Source of the DNA: Sphingobacterium athyrii
GTDB lineage: Bacteria; Bacteroidota; Bacteroidia; Sphingobacteriales; Sphingobacteriaceae
NCBI RefSeq assembly: GCF_003071065.1
Contig: NZ_QCXX01000005.1
Span: forward strand, 62,001 to 126,000
Length of the DNA: 64,000 nucleotides
Reading direction: 5' to 3'
Every line of letters starts with the position of its first letter. Position 1 is the stretch's first letter. Positions 55,017-63,815 of this stretch are shown in pieces. The notes beneath the pieces are model-generated. The model did no database searches and was not told the origin of the DNA. It saw only the letters and a list, made by a program, of their open reading frames with translations. A program made the translations under genes and the position numbers.

Positions 55017-58000
55017 TTAAAAGTTAATATTCCCACCCGCTGAAATCACGCGCGGAGCAGGCAAATCCAAATAATCCGGATCGATATTTTCCTTATTTTT
55101 TCGCCAGATCAATCCCACGTTACTTGCTCCAATATAAAGTTGGCCTTTGATCTTATTGTTCCTTAGGCCAAAGTTGTAACCGAACCTAATATTTTGCAGC
55201 CTAATGAGATCACCCTTAATGATATTATTCGAAGAGTGCTGATAAAACAGATCACGATAACTATCGTTGGGGTATTGCATCGATGGAACTGTTGTCACCA
55301 ATTCATCCCCCGATTTCTGCCATCTTTTGGCAAAATCAGCATGCCCATCCCATGAGTCAAATAGACTACCATACACAATGGACTTCTTCTTAAAATAGTG
55401 GCCAAATTTGAAGAGCAGGCTAAAATCTAGGTAAAACTTGCCATACCCTATGGTATTATTCCATGCTCCGTATACTGGCGGCAAAGCCGTACCATGATAA
55501 TTCAGGTATTGCAATGAATCCGTAGTCAGGGCCTGATAATCTTTTGATATTTCACCATTTTTATGTCCCCTCAGATCACCATTGACAGGATCCAGTCCAG
55601 CAGATTGATAAGAGAAAACAGGGTACAGTGATTTGCCCAATAGCGGCATTAGCGTCTGCCCACCATCCAGATACAGGCTTGTCGTACCAATTATCCCTCT
55701 ATAATCAGTCACTTTATTTTTACTATAGGAAAAGTTGAAGGAAGACTGCCAGTACCCTTGTCCGAATTCGCCATTTGAAGATAGGGTTAAATCAATACCA
55801 TGCGTTGCAATCGTGCCTACATTTCTTGTCAAAAGCGAATATCCAGAAGTCGGATCAAAAGGATCATCAGCAAGCAGATCGAACGATTTTTTTCGATAAT
55901 AGTCTAGATTAGCAGTTAATTTACCGCCATAGATTGAGAAATCCAACCCAAAATTGAGGGTACGTACCGTTTCCCATTTTAGCCCCGGGTTTGGCGGGCT
56001 TCCGATCAGGGCATAAGGCAGATTCGAATATCTAGCATTGCCTACATAACCGATCACTGTTTTATTGAGTGCTCCAGAGGGCTGTACACCACCGTAACCG
56101 AAGGTTGTCCGCAATTTAAGATAATCGATCCAGTCGGCCCCTTTCATAAATTTTTCCTTTGCCATCTGCCAAGATAGACCCGCCGACCAGAGTGGATTCC
56201 ACTGGCTGTTGATATTCGTCCCAAAGGAATTAGCGGCATCCTTACGGGCAGAGAAAGAAAGTCCGTATTTAGCCATGTATTCGTATACGCCATTAAAATA
56301 CATGGAAACGGTCCGCGACAATGTTCCTCCATACGAATCCAATGGTGTCATAAACCCATATCCGAGTCCACCATACAGCTGATAGATGGCGTTATAATCC
56401 AAACTTTTGCGACTGAGAACTTCGGTACTGTAACCATAAGATCCCGAAGAGCGCTGGTCGAGATTTCTGCTGTACAGTTCTGAACCAATCAGCGCATTCA
56501 GGACATGATTGGTCCCAAAAGACTTGTTAAAGCTCACTTGTACCCGTCCCCGATGCGATTCCATCTCATTGTCCGCATTGCGCAATATAGCTCCAAACGG
56601 AAAATCGTACAGTTTTGCCCCATCGACAATCCGCGTATACTTATTGATCAAATCCCGCACCTCAAAAGAATCTTCTCCGGAGAGCGATTCCGATTTATTG
56701 ATACTATTCTCATAACCATAGATCAGATCTGCCTTTAGGAAGCGTAAGATATCATAATGCAGGTTAAAATTGAGGTAAACATGTCGATTCCAGGATTTGT
56801 AAGTCGACTTATCCCGATCCTCCAGCGGTCTGTAGCTCCAGTCCAATAGTCCATCGGCATTTGCCTGTTCAAGCAAAGAGGCATTATAAAATCTCGGGAT
56901 TGACAGGAAGTTTCCTTCCGCATCAGCCAATGAAGCATAAGGGTACAACTTATTTTTTCCTCCGCCTGGAACCATGGGATAACGTGGTGTTGAGGAGAAA
57001 AGCCGATCCCGACCATTGATCAGAGAAAGCGTGTTCTCTATGGATAGCTTTTGTCCAAATTGCCACCTGTTGGTAGTCCTCAAGGTTATCCGGTCATTAT
57101 TCGCCCCTTTGGTATCCCCTGTACCGCGATCATACCCAACCGAATACCGATTTCTATTGGTTGCATTGCTTGTGGAGATATCCAAAAAGTACTGCTGATT
57201 GACAGCTGCCTGATAAACATATTTCATCAAGTCATTTCGGTAATCATGTTCTCCCAACGCTTTCAGTCTAGTATCCAATACATTATCAGACAAGCTCCCA
57301 GTTTTATTGGCATACAACATATTTATGACAGGCGAAAATATAGTAGTCTGATTATAGGCACTATTGTATGCATCATCGTAATACTTATTATCAAATAGAA
57401 AACGTTCCACTTCGATAAAATCTTTACTGTCGATCGTCTTGTCATAGAACAGGTCAGGCTTGCTGCTAACCATGGTTGTTGTCGTAAAATTGACTATAGG
57501 CTTACTGCCGACCCTCCCTTTTTTTGTGGTCACGACGATCACGCCATTTCCTGCTCGGGATCCCCAAATACTGGAAGCTGCCGCATCCTTTAATACGGAG
57601 ACAGTCTCCACATCATTTGGATTGAGATCATCCAATGTACCATCGTAGGGGAAATTATCGACCACGATGAGGGGTTGGGCCGCAATTTCAGAAAAGGTAT
57701 TTATGCCTCGTATATTTAAAACGGATTTTCCAGACCGTCGATCAAACTGTAGGCCTGCCACTTTACCCTCTATACGGTCCAAAATCCCTTTGCTCGGAAT
57801 TTTATTAAAGTCTTTATTGGACACCAATCCGAAGCTACCTGTAGCCCTGTCTTTCGGGATGATCTGATATCCCGTGTTCACTTGCACCTCCTCGAGTCTA
57901 TTGTCTTTTCTATCCAATAGAATGGTCCGATTTGTCACATCGGTATCCCAGTTTATCTTTTTGGTTTCGAATCCCAAGGCCGAAACTTTAACAAACCTTA

Positions 58001-58193
58001 TCGCATTGGAAATGGAGAACTCAAATCTACCCAAGGAATCCGTCCGATAAGATGGGGAAGTTCCGTCCAGTTTAATCGTTGCGTAAGCAATGGGATGATG
58101 ATCCTGATCAATAACATTCCCTCGGTATTTACCCTGCGCAAAGGCCAAAGTACAACAGACAATCGTTAAGATCAGACTAATTAAACTTTTCAT
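55017..58193 (-). CDS. SusC/RagA-family TonB-linked receptor, locus 3
   Basis: The ATG at 58193 opens the signal peptide (MKSLISLILTIVCCTLAFAQ) and lies inside the end of the TlpA-like gene, which it overlaps by 17 nt. The product is 1058 residues. A carboxypeptidase-like domain (YRGNVIDQDHHPIAYATIKL) leads to NRLEEVQVNTGYQIIPKDRA, a plug (LIVVDNFPYDGTLDDLNPND, VSVLKDAAASSIWGSRAGNG) and a barrel ending in SAGGNINF. The link motif VNTGYQ replaces the usual VVGYG, as in a subgroup of these receptors. Confidence 0.9.
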   Translation of the reverse strand: MKSLISLILTIVCCTLAFAQGKYRGNVIDQDHHPIAYATIKLDGTSPSYRTDSLGRFEFSISNAIRFVKVSALGFETKKINWDTDVTNRTILLDRKDNRLEEVQVNTGYQIIPKDRATGSFGLVSNKDFNKIPSKGILDRIEGKVAGLQFDRRSGKSVLNIRGINTFSEIAAQPLIVVDNFPYDGTLDDLNPNDVETVSVLKDAAASSIWGSRAGNGVIVVTTKKGRVGSKPIVNFTTTTMVSSKPDLFYDKTIDSKDFIEVERFLFDNKYYDDAYNSAYNQTTIFSPVINMLYANKTGSLSDNVLDTRLKALGEHDYRNDLMKYVYQAAVNQQYFLDISTSNATNRNRYSVGYDRGTGDTKGANNDRITLRTTNRWQFGQKLSIENTLSLINGRDRLFSSTPRYPMVPGGGKNKLYPYASLADAEGNFLSIPRFYNASLLEQANADGLLDWSYRPLEDRDKSTYKSWNRHVYLNFNLHYDILRFLKADLIYGYENSINKSESLSGEDSFEVRDLINKYTRIVDGAKLYDFPFGAILRNADNEMESHRGRVQVSFNKSFGTNHVLNALIGSELYSRNLDQRSSGSYGYSTEVLSRKSLDYNAIYQLYGGLGYGFMTPLDSYGGTLSRTVSMYFNGVYEYMAKYGLSFSARKDAANSFGTNINSQWNPLWSAGLSWQMAKEKFMKGADWIDYLKLRTTFGYGGVQPSGALNKTVIGYVGNARYSNLPYALIGSPPNPGLKWETVRTLNFGLDFSIYGGKLTANLDYYRKKSFDLLADDPFDPTSGYSLLTRNVGTIATHGIDLTLSSNGEFGQGYWQSSFNFSYSKNKVTDYRGIIGTTSLYLDGGQTLMPLLGKSLYPVFSYQSAGLDPVNGDLRGHKNGEISKDYQALTTDSLQYLNYHGTALPPVYGAWNNTIGYGKFYLDFSLLFKFGHYFKKKSIVYGSLFDSWDGHADFAKRWQKSGDELVTTVPSMQYPNDSYRDLFYQHSSNNIIKGDLIRLQNIRFGYNFGLRNNKIKGQLYIGASNVGLIWRKNKENIDPDYLDLPAPRVISAGGNINF

Positions 58194-58812
58194 AGAGACG
58201 GTTATATTTGATAAATGTTTCAACATTCTCCATTTCAACCAAACGTTTTAAGGTTAATGCCGCCACTGTACCGTTTTGATCTACCCAAACATAAAATGGG
58301 AACGTACGATGAGGGAACAGCTTTATCAGGTAATCGTCAGCATAAACAGAGCTCAGGTCGTTTGTCCGCAGAACATCTACCGGCATCTTGTGAATACGTT
58401 GATATGTGTCTAATTTACCATATGAGTTTACGAGTAAAACATTAAGTTCCTTCCCAAAGCTCTTTTGGATTTTAATCAGATCTGACATACCACTGATACA
58501 AGTGCCACAGGTAGTAGACCAAAAGTCCAGAATAAAAGATTTGCCTTTGTATTTGGATAGTTCTACAAATGCTGTATCCCCTTGATTATATATTTTCACT
58601 TTCCGCGACCAGAAATCGGCAGGCAGTTTATTTCCAACGAGGACCTGCTGCACCGTATCAAGCCCATTGGCCCCGCTGTCCTGGCGGGGCGTCTGGGCAG
58701 ATAAACTAAACATAGAAACTAAAAGGAAAGAGAAAGCCAATATGACTATCCTTCTATCTTTTTTCAACAGGTCATTGTGATGCATGTTGAATGGTGTTTT
58801 TAATCTTTTCAT
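58177..58812 (-). CDS. TlpA-like thioredoxin-fold protein
   Basis: The ATG at 58812 follows the upstream stop by one base. The product is 211 residues, with a hydrophobic segment (IVILAFSFLLVSMFSLSAQ) acting as signal or anchor. The thioredoxin fold shows SKYKGKSFILDFWSTTCGTC with redox cysteines 102 and 105 (CGTC), then PFYVWVDQNGTVAAL with the cis-proline region. TlpA-like proteins reduce or isomerise disulfides outside the cytoplasm. The gene overlaps SusC by 17 nt, a tight link to uptake of the same ligand. A second Met at 58785 is an alternative start. Confidence 0.85.
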   Translation of the reverse strand: MKRLKTPFNMHHNDLLKKDRRIVILAFSFLLVSMFSLSAQTPRQDSGANGLDTVQQVLVGNKLPADFWSRKVKIYNQGDTAFVELSKYKGKSFILDFWSTTCGTCISGMSDLIKIQKSFGKELNVLLVNSYGKLDTYQRIHKMPVDVLRTNDLSSVYADDYLIKLFPHRTFPFYVWVDQNGTVAALTLKRLVEMENVETFIKYNRLYEKFN

Positions 58813-58813
58813 A

Positions 58814-59191
58814 TTAGGTATTTGTGTGGTTAATAGATTGAAAAAAATCATGGATTTTTTTTGTTAGCTGGATTTCCTGCATATTGACCTCTAATGTTGA
58901 CAGTTTTATTTGATCTGTATCAATCTGACGACTATGTATCAGGAAATACGCCATTAAAGCACGCAGGATATCCGCCAAAGAGAGTGTTTGCTTTACAGGT
59001 TCCGGCTTGTTTTTGGCCACCGATCTGAGAGTTTGGCATTTGAGATCTAATGCATAGAAGTATTCGCGTATTGTGGCGAGCGGGTAATTATCCCAAAAAC
59101 TTTCGATACATTTCAATGGATCGTAACTGTCCTCATGAATTTCGTAGAATGGCCTGTCAAGATGCAGGAGATCTTCATAAATGGTTTTCAT
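58814..59191 (-). CDS. Unrecognised cytoplasmic protein, first gene of the TlpA-SusCD operon
   Basis: The ATG at 59191 (MKTIYEDLLHLDRPFYEIHE) is preferred over a longer frame; the product is 125 residues. It is hydrophilic, predicted mostly helical, with no signal peptide. No family is recognised. The segment LSLADILRALMAYFLIHSRQ is moderately hydrophobic and may form a dimer interface. It is followed by the TlpA-like gene with one base between stop and start, and is preceded by a long structured leader. Confidence 0.55.
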   Translation of the reverse strand: MKTIYEDLLHLDRPFYEIHEDSYDPLKCIESFWDNYPLATIREYFYALDLKCQTLRSVAKNKPEPVKQTLSLADILRALMAYFLIHSRQIDTDQIKLSTLEVNMQEIQLTKKIHDFFQSINHTNT

Positions 59192-59772
59192 GTGTTTCGT
59201 TTTTAGCTGTGACCATAGCACATAACATCCCCTGTCCGATCGAAATCAGCTTTTTGTGGGTTCCTGAACGGACTCAGGTCACAGCAGTGAATAAATAAGA
59301 AAATAGGTTCTCGGACGCGGTGCAGGACAATTACACATGATTTGATAGAGACGATACCGCATCCGTTGGAAAAATAAAAAACCGACCTTTTGTATAGAAA
59401 ATAAATATCTATTTTTTCTAGAATCTTTGCATGTGAATTGCAAAATCCGTACTTTTAAGCTGCTAAAAATAAAAGAAACGAGGATCGTGCAATTGTCGGG
59501 CATTGATCTTGAAAAAATCAGGTCGGCAAAATCAACAACATTGTGCCCATAAGCGGGGCTTTTTGAGCCTTTCTTAATGCACATTTCAATACTGTAGGTA
59601 TTGCGCGTTGTTGATTTTAAGCTCTTTGATACTACTCCGGTGGGCAGTACTTGTTCTTGATGAGCAGCGCAACTGCATCTTGGCGACAATGATCCTTGAT
59701 CTGTCGTTGTGGGGTGCGTGTGCTTGAATTTGACTCTTTTAATTTCATAATTATTAGCTGGGTTATTACTAA
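59192..59772. other. Long leader region without a confident gene
   Basis: This stretch between the candidate leader hairpin and the first gene has a 190-codon minus-strand frame (59279-59851, GTG start) with poor composition and no recognisable family, and a 38-codon ATG frame starting near 59748 (MKLKESNSSTRTPQRQIKDH) that ends in KYCPPE. Neither can be supported as a gene from sequence alone. A small hairpin CCTGA/TCAGG lies near 59264-59279. Confidence 0.4.
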
Positions 59773-59979
59773 GAGTCTCGAGGGAAGAAAGTGGAGGTAT
59801 ATTAAGATAGGCTCCTGCTTTCAGCCGGCAGAGGGTACTAGCAAAGACCACGACGCAGCATCCAGCAGGAGCCTATCCTACGATTGCAAATATAGGCAAA
59901 AGTAGGGATAAAACTCCCAGTGGTCTCGCGTCTGTAAAATTGCTAGTTTTTCTGTCGAGACTCAATCAGCGAACTGATT
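59773..59979 (-). ncRNA. Candidate structured leader or small RNA before the TlpA-SusCD operon
   Basis: On the minus strand a perfect -7 box TATATTTG lies at 59894 back to 59887. Right after the expected start, a perfect 14-bp inverted repeat (GATAGGCTCCTGCT at 59806-59819 against its complement at 59864-59877) encloses 44 nt. A 9-bp inverted repeat (GAGTCTCGA at 59773-59781 and complement at 59955-59963) spans the region, and AATCAG-CGAA-CTGATT (59964-59979) makes a tetraloop hairpin upstream of the box. A transcript from here would begin with a stable 5' hairpin and reach the first gene after about 690 nt. Confidence 0.45.
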
Positions 59980-60062
59980 ATTAACAAAGATAATAATAAA
60001 AAATATTATCGCAAAATAATTTGCGATTTAAATACAAATATCTGTATAACAATTATTACAAA

Positions 60063-60530
60063 ATGAAGTTTGATAAATTTCTGAAAACCCTAAATAAAGA
60101 ATTTGAAGCGATACTCTCTAATAAGTATCCTTTAGAGTCCTTGCAACTAAATAGTGATTTATCAACAGTAAAAGGCAGAGTCTTTTACAAAGCTGTAGAT
60201 CTCTTATCAAATAATTTTGATGAAGACTGTGAAAATGCATTATCAGAAATTGCGAACTCTGCTCAAAAAAAATTCTCAACAAAACAAAAAGACAAAATGA
60301 GAGCTGAGAAGACTTTAAACAAGTACCAAAAGTTTATTGCTCAGTTCGTCTCATCACAAGGTGACGTTTCAGAAAAAGCAAGTATTGAAAATACAAGATT
60401 TACGAAAGTACTAAATTTAACAGCGGATGACTTTTATGCTTATGAAGTTTTTTTGATTGCGAAATCTCAAAATATCGGACTGAAAGACGCATTTGAACAA
60501 TTATACAAAGAAACACTTACTGACAACTAA
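60063..60530 (+). CDS. AT-rich orphan gene, helical cytoplasmic protein
   Basis: The ATG at 60063 follows an AT-rich promoter-like region; a longer frame upstream starts with unlikely residues. The product is 155 residues, strongly charged and helical (MKFDKFLKTLNKEFEAILSN, RAEKTLNKYQKFIAQFVSSQ), with no signal peptide and no recognised family. Its codons are much richer in A and T than those of neighbouring genes, which suggests recent acquisition. It stands alone between non-coding stretches with several terminators. Confidence 0.6.
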   Translation: MKFDKFLKTLNKEFEAILSNKYPLESLQLNSDLSTVKGRVFYKAVDLLSNNFDEDCENALSEIANSAQKKFSTKQKDKMRAEKTLNKYQKFIAQFVSSQGDVSEKASIENTRFTKVLNLTADDFYAYEVFLIAKSQNIGLKDAFEQLYKETLTDN

Positions 60531-60743
60531 TTCTTCCTCATAAAAGGGAAAAAATCAATGGGATAATACGTAACTCTTTTCTACGGCAATTGCGAACCTC
60601 CAATAATCGGGATTATACCTACCAAGTAAAGTCGGCAGCTGATATTGAACATTAAGCAGAAAAACAGTTGCAAACTTATTGATATTAAAATATTTATTAA
60701 TAAATTGGTTCTGCCGGTGCTAGAGGAAAACCAACTTTTAGCT
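60531..60743. other. Non-coding AT-rich stretch behind the orphan gene
   Basis: No supported gene. A perfect small palindrome ATAATC-GG-GATTAT lies near 60583-60596. Short frames on both strands are interrupted and show no known family. Confidence 0.45.
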
Positions 60744-60776
60744 AAGCGCCTCGATTTATTAGGGCGCTTTATTTTA
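60744..60776 (+). terminator. Intrinsic terminator candidate downstream of the orphan gene
   Basis: AAGCGCC (60744-60750) pairs with GGCGCTT (60763-60769) with a 12-nt loop, followed by TATTTTA. It lies 214 nt after the orphan gene. Confidence 0.6.
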
Positions 60777-60832
60777 AAATCATCGTTGAATATCATTAAA
60801 AATACTTTTCATAAAATTAGTTAATAATAGAT

Positions 60833-60871
60833 AACACCCCTCGCATCGCCCGATGACAGGGGTGTTTTTTT
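60833..60871 (+). terminator. Strong intrinsic terminator
   Basis: AACACCCCT (60833-60841) pairs with AGGGGTGTT (60858-60866) over 9 bp with an inner CATCG/CGATG stem, followed by a run of T. No gene ends directly before it, so it may close an unannotated transcript or act as insulation. Confidence 0.85.
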
Positions 60872-60885
60872 ATTCTTAAATCCGT

Positions 60886-60920
60886 AAAAAATAAAAAGCC
60901 ACTCCCTTTCGGAAATGGCT
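60886..60920 (-). terminator. Terminator for the minus-strand TonB receptor
   Basis: On the minus strand AGCCATTTCC and GGAGTGGCT form a stem around GAAAG, followed by TTTTTATTTTTT. It lies 160 nt after the stop at 61080. Confidence 0.75.
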
Positions 60921-61079
60921 CACAATAATTATTTATAAAATTTAAAGTATTTGATTATAGCTCTTATGTTAACTTTATAAACTTAGAAACATCAACAGTA
61001 GGACTAACAATGAAATGTCAACAAATTATCGACTTGCGGGCAATTGGTAGCCTATGAAAGAAGGAGAAAACACAGATTT

Positions 61080-63815
61080 TTAAAATATTCTGGGATAATA
61101 GGAGAGGCTGAAAAGAAAAAATTGCTGGATATTATTGACATTGACTTGTCTAATAACATTGTCTTGTAAGATATTACGGATTGTTCTGTTGTTTTTTAAG
61201 ATATCATAAGCAGAAAGCTTGATTTCGAGCTGCTCTTTTTTCAGCATCCGATAGTACAGTTCGATATTCCAGAGATACTGCTGGTCTGAGGGCAATCCTA
61301 CTGTATAAAAATTTTTAGCGACCAATCTACTAATTAAGGTCGTTCGTCTAGGCCAGCTCAACACAGCATCCAGGCCCAGATTATGCCCCCCTGTCCGAAC
61401 CCTAGTCATTCCTATTTTATTCCAGTTTGTGCTAAATGCACCTGACAATCCTATTTTCAGCTGCTCAAGCAGGCCATATAGAGTCCTTGTTTCGAGCCGG
61501 AAATCCGTTGACAAACTTTTGTAACGCACCTCATTGCTAAAAAAATAATATTGGTTAGCATTGAGCCGGCTTGTCAGTTCAATGTTAAAGGGCTTATTCC
61601 ATATTTTTTTGCCTATCTTATATTGATAATCACCCTCAATGAGGGGTAGTCCTGCTGCATTAATGGTCTGGGTAAGTATAGCACCGTCTGCCAGATAGCT
61701 TATATTGTCTGTTAGCGCATTTTTCCGAAGTGAATAGGCTATGTGAAGACGTTGCGACATATTCTTATCATAACGCAAGTCGATATAATCAAATGAAAAT
61801 TGATATTGTTCTTCGGCCCGTAAGGTGTTATTTCCAGTACGATTATAGTCTTTCTGAGTAGTATCTATCAAGGCGATCAACTGATAAATCCCTGGCTGTT
61901 TCAACAGTGAACGATAAGCAAACGTTAAAGATTTATTTGAGAGCTGCAGTGCCCGCTCGTACCGTACAGTTGCTGATGGCAATGTAGATAGAAAATATTG
62001 GTCCAGTGACCGAAGCTTATGGCTTGAAACATTTTTTCGGGACAAGGCCTGCAAGCCGAACGTTGTGGTAACAAACAAGCTATTTACACCTTTCCCCGTC
62101 GACTTGACAACTCCTTTAGATACGCTTAACTCTGGTGTCCATATGGCTTCCTTTAAGTTGTCTATATAGGAAATTGCCTCGTTTTTGATCGTATAGGCTT
62201 CTTTTAACGTATCAAGAAAAAGGTCAAGCTGGTCTTCATTCATTTGATTAAGAATCAAATTACTGCGTATATCTAATATAAGGCTGGGCTGCCAATTAAA
62301 CGCACGTTTTACGAAATTATTGAGTCCCAGATTGGCGTCCAGTTCATGTCGATTATTGCTTTGGTCAGTCTGCTTTAGACGATTGAGAGGGATTTCATTA
62401 TTGAAAAAAATATCCTCTTGCTGTCCAAGTTGGTTATTTTGCGTTTCAAATTTATAATACAGTTCAAACTTCGAGGCAATCGAATCATTACGCCTCAAGT
62501 TAAAACCCAGTTTTCCTTTATGGCGGTCTTCGTCTCTATAAATGCTTTTTTCTAAATTTGATAACAGCTGATTTCCCTGGTCGATCACATTCCGATTATA
62601 CCGTTGCCTACCACTTGTCTTGTTTTTTTGAACATCTGTATTGATGCGAAGATCCCATTTATTATTTTTGTACTTGATTACACCTAGGTAAGACTGGTTG
62701 ATTCCATCACTATTGTGTTGCTGCTTTTCAGCTATATATTGTTTCTGATCTCCCTCAAGGATTCGAATTTCCTGAATATCCGTTATGCTCTCTGATTTTC
62801 TGTCATTCAAAAGCAATTGGATATCAGTGTTTAATTTCTTGTTCCAATTTCGTTCAAATTTAGCACCTCCAATTAAGAATTTATTCAAACCTGTTTGCCC
62901 AAACATTGGCGTATTGGCCTCAAGATTCTCCCCCCCTGGCTTGTAAACATTTGCTGCCAGAAAATCGCTCAAATTGCGAGCGATCTTGTTGGTATTGTTA
63001 CCGCCTGCAAAAAGACTAATTTGATTTTTCGGGTTAAAAACATTGACTAAAAATGTTCCCTCTTTATGTGCTTCAGTGCCTTCACTTAATGAAACCTTTC
63101 CGAATAAACCTCTTTTCTTCTTATTCTTAAGGATAATATCAATTTCGAATTGCTCTTCTTGATGGGCTGTATTTTGTGGGCTTTCATAGACTTTCACTTT
63201 TTCAATAGCATCAGAAGGTAGATTTCTGGTCGCGATAGCTGGGTCTCGGCCAAAGAAAGGCTTGCCTTCAACAAGAACTTTAGCCACGTTCTTTCCATTG
63301 ACTGTAATCTTACCATCCCCCCAAACGATAATTCCAGGTACTTTAGTCAAGAGATCCTCTACAACTGCGTTCGGCTGCAGTAAAAAGGCCTCTGGATTTA
63401 TTTCCAAGGTATCGCTATTCATTAATATCGGTGGGCGATTGATAACGACCTCTTCCATCCTCCTCGAAGTCCTGTTAAGCTGGATGTTACCTATATTGAT
63501 CTCTGTCTTTCCAACCGGCACCGATATATCTATCTCTGCTTTGTCAAATCCAATATGCGATATTCGGATTTGGAAAATGGAATCTACAAAAGATAGCTTG
63601 GCAAGAGTAAAAAAACCGGTATTATTTGTAAATCCATAGTGTAGTATTTTGCCATTTTTCTTTTGGTATATTGTTACCGTAGCAGCAGCAATAGGTTTCT
63701 TAGCCACGCTATCAATAACATAGCCCTGTATAGCCAATTTCCTGTCGGAAATGGATTGGCAATGGACCATGATGTGTGCAGCTAATAAAAATAAAATAAT
63801 TAGAGATCTAATCAT
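61080..63815 (-). CDS. TonB-dependent receptor-like outer membrane protein
   Basis: The product is 911 residues with a signal peptide (MIRSLIILFLLAAHIMVHCQ). A carboxypeptidase-like domain covers about 28-115 (LAIQGYVIDSVAKKPIAAAT, FFTLAKLSFVDSIFQIRISH), then a plug-like region (MEEVVINRPPILMNSDTLEI, VVEDLLTKVPGIIVWGDGKI, TVNGKNVAKVLVEGKPFFGR) and a barrel. The plug pattern with KVLVEGKPFFGRDP marks the outer membrane beta-barrel family of small TonB-like receptors without SusD. The start codon lies inside the end of the upstream gene (ATGATTAG overlap of 8 nt), so translation is coupled. Confidence 0.85.
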   Translation of the reverse strand: MIRSLIILFLLAAHIMVHCQSISDRKLAIQGYVIDSVAKKPIAAATVTIYQKKNGKILHYGFTNNTGFFTLAKLSFVDSIFQIRISHIGFDKAEIDISVPVGKTEINIGNIQLNRTSRRMEEVVINRPPILMNSDTLEINPEAFLLQPNAVVEDLLTKVPGIIVWGDGKITVNGKNVAKVLVEGKPFFGRDPAIATRNLPSDAIEKVKVYESPQNTAHQEEQFEIDIILKNKKKRGLFGKVSLSEGTEAHKEGTFLVNVFNPKNQISLFAGGNNTNKIARNLSDFLAANVYKPGGENLEANTPMFGQTGLNKFLIGGAKFERNWNKKLNTDIQLLLNDRKSESITDIQEIRILEGDQKQYIAEKQQHNSDGINQSYLGVIKYKNNKWDLRINTDVQKNKTSGRQRYNRNVIDQGNQLLSNLEKSIYRDEDRHKGKLGFNLRRNDSIASKFELYYKFETQNNQLGQQEDIFFNNEIPLNRLKQTDQSNNRHELDANLGLNNFVKRAFNWQPSLILDIRSNLILNQMNEDQLDLFLDTLKEAYTIKNEAISYIDNLKEAIWTPELSVSKGVVKSTGKGVNSLFVTTTFGLQALSRKNVSSHKLRSLDQYFLSTLPSATVRYERALQLSNKSLTFAYRSLLKQPGIYQLIALIDTTQKDYNRTGNNTLRAEEQYQFSFDYIDLRYDKNMSQRLHIAYSLRKNALTDNISYLADGAILTQTINAAGLPLIEGDYQYKIGKKIWNKPFNIELTSRLNANQYYFFSNEVRYKSLSTDFRLETRTLYGLLEQLKIGLSGAFSTNWNKIGMTRVRTGGHNLGLDAVLSWPRRTTLISRLVAKNFYTVGLPSDQQYLWNIELYYRMLKKEQLEIKLSAYDILKNNRTIRNILQDNVIRQVNVNNIQQFFLFSLSYYPRIF

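Noticed and set aside
59279..59851. 190-codon minus-strand frame with a GTG start
   Set aside because: It starts inside the loop of the leader hairpin, has unusual composition and no similarity that I recognise; chance open frame is more likely.
60581..60796. 71-codon minus-strand frame
   Set aside because: It crosses a terminator hairpin and shows no conserved domain.
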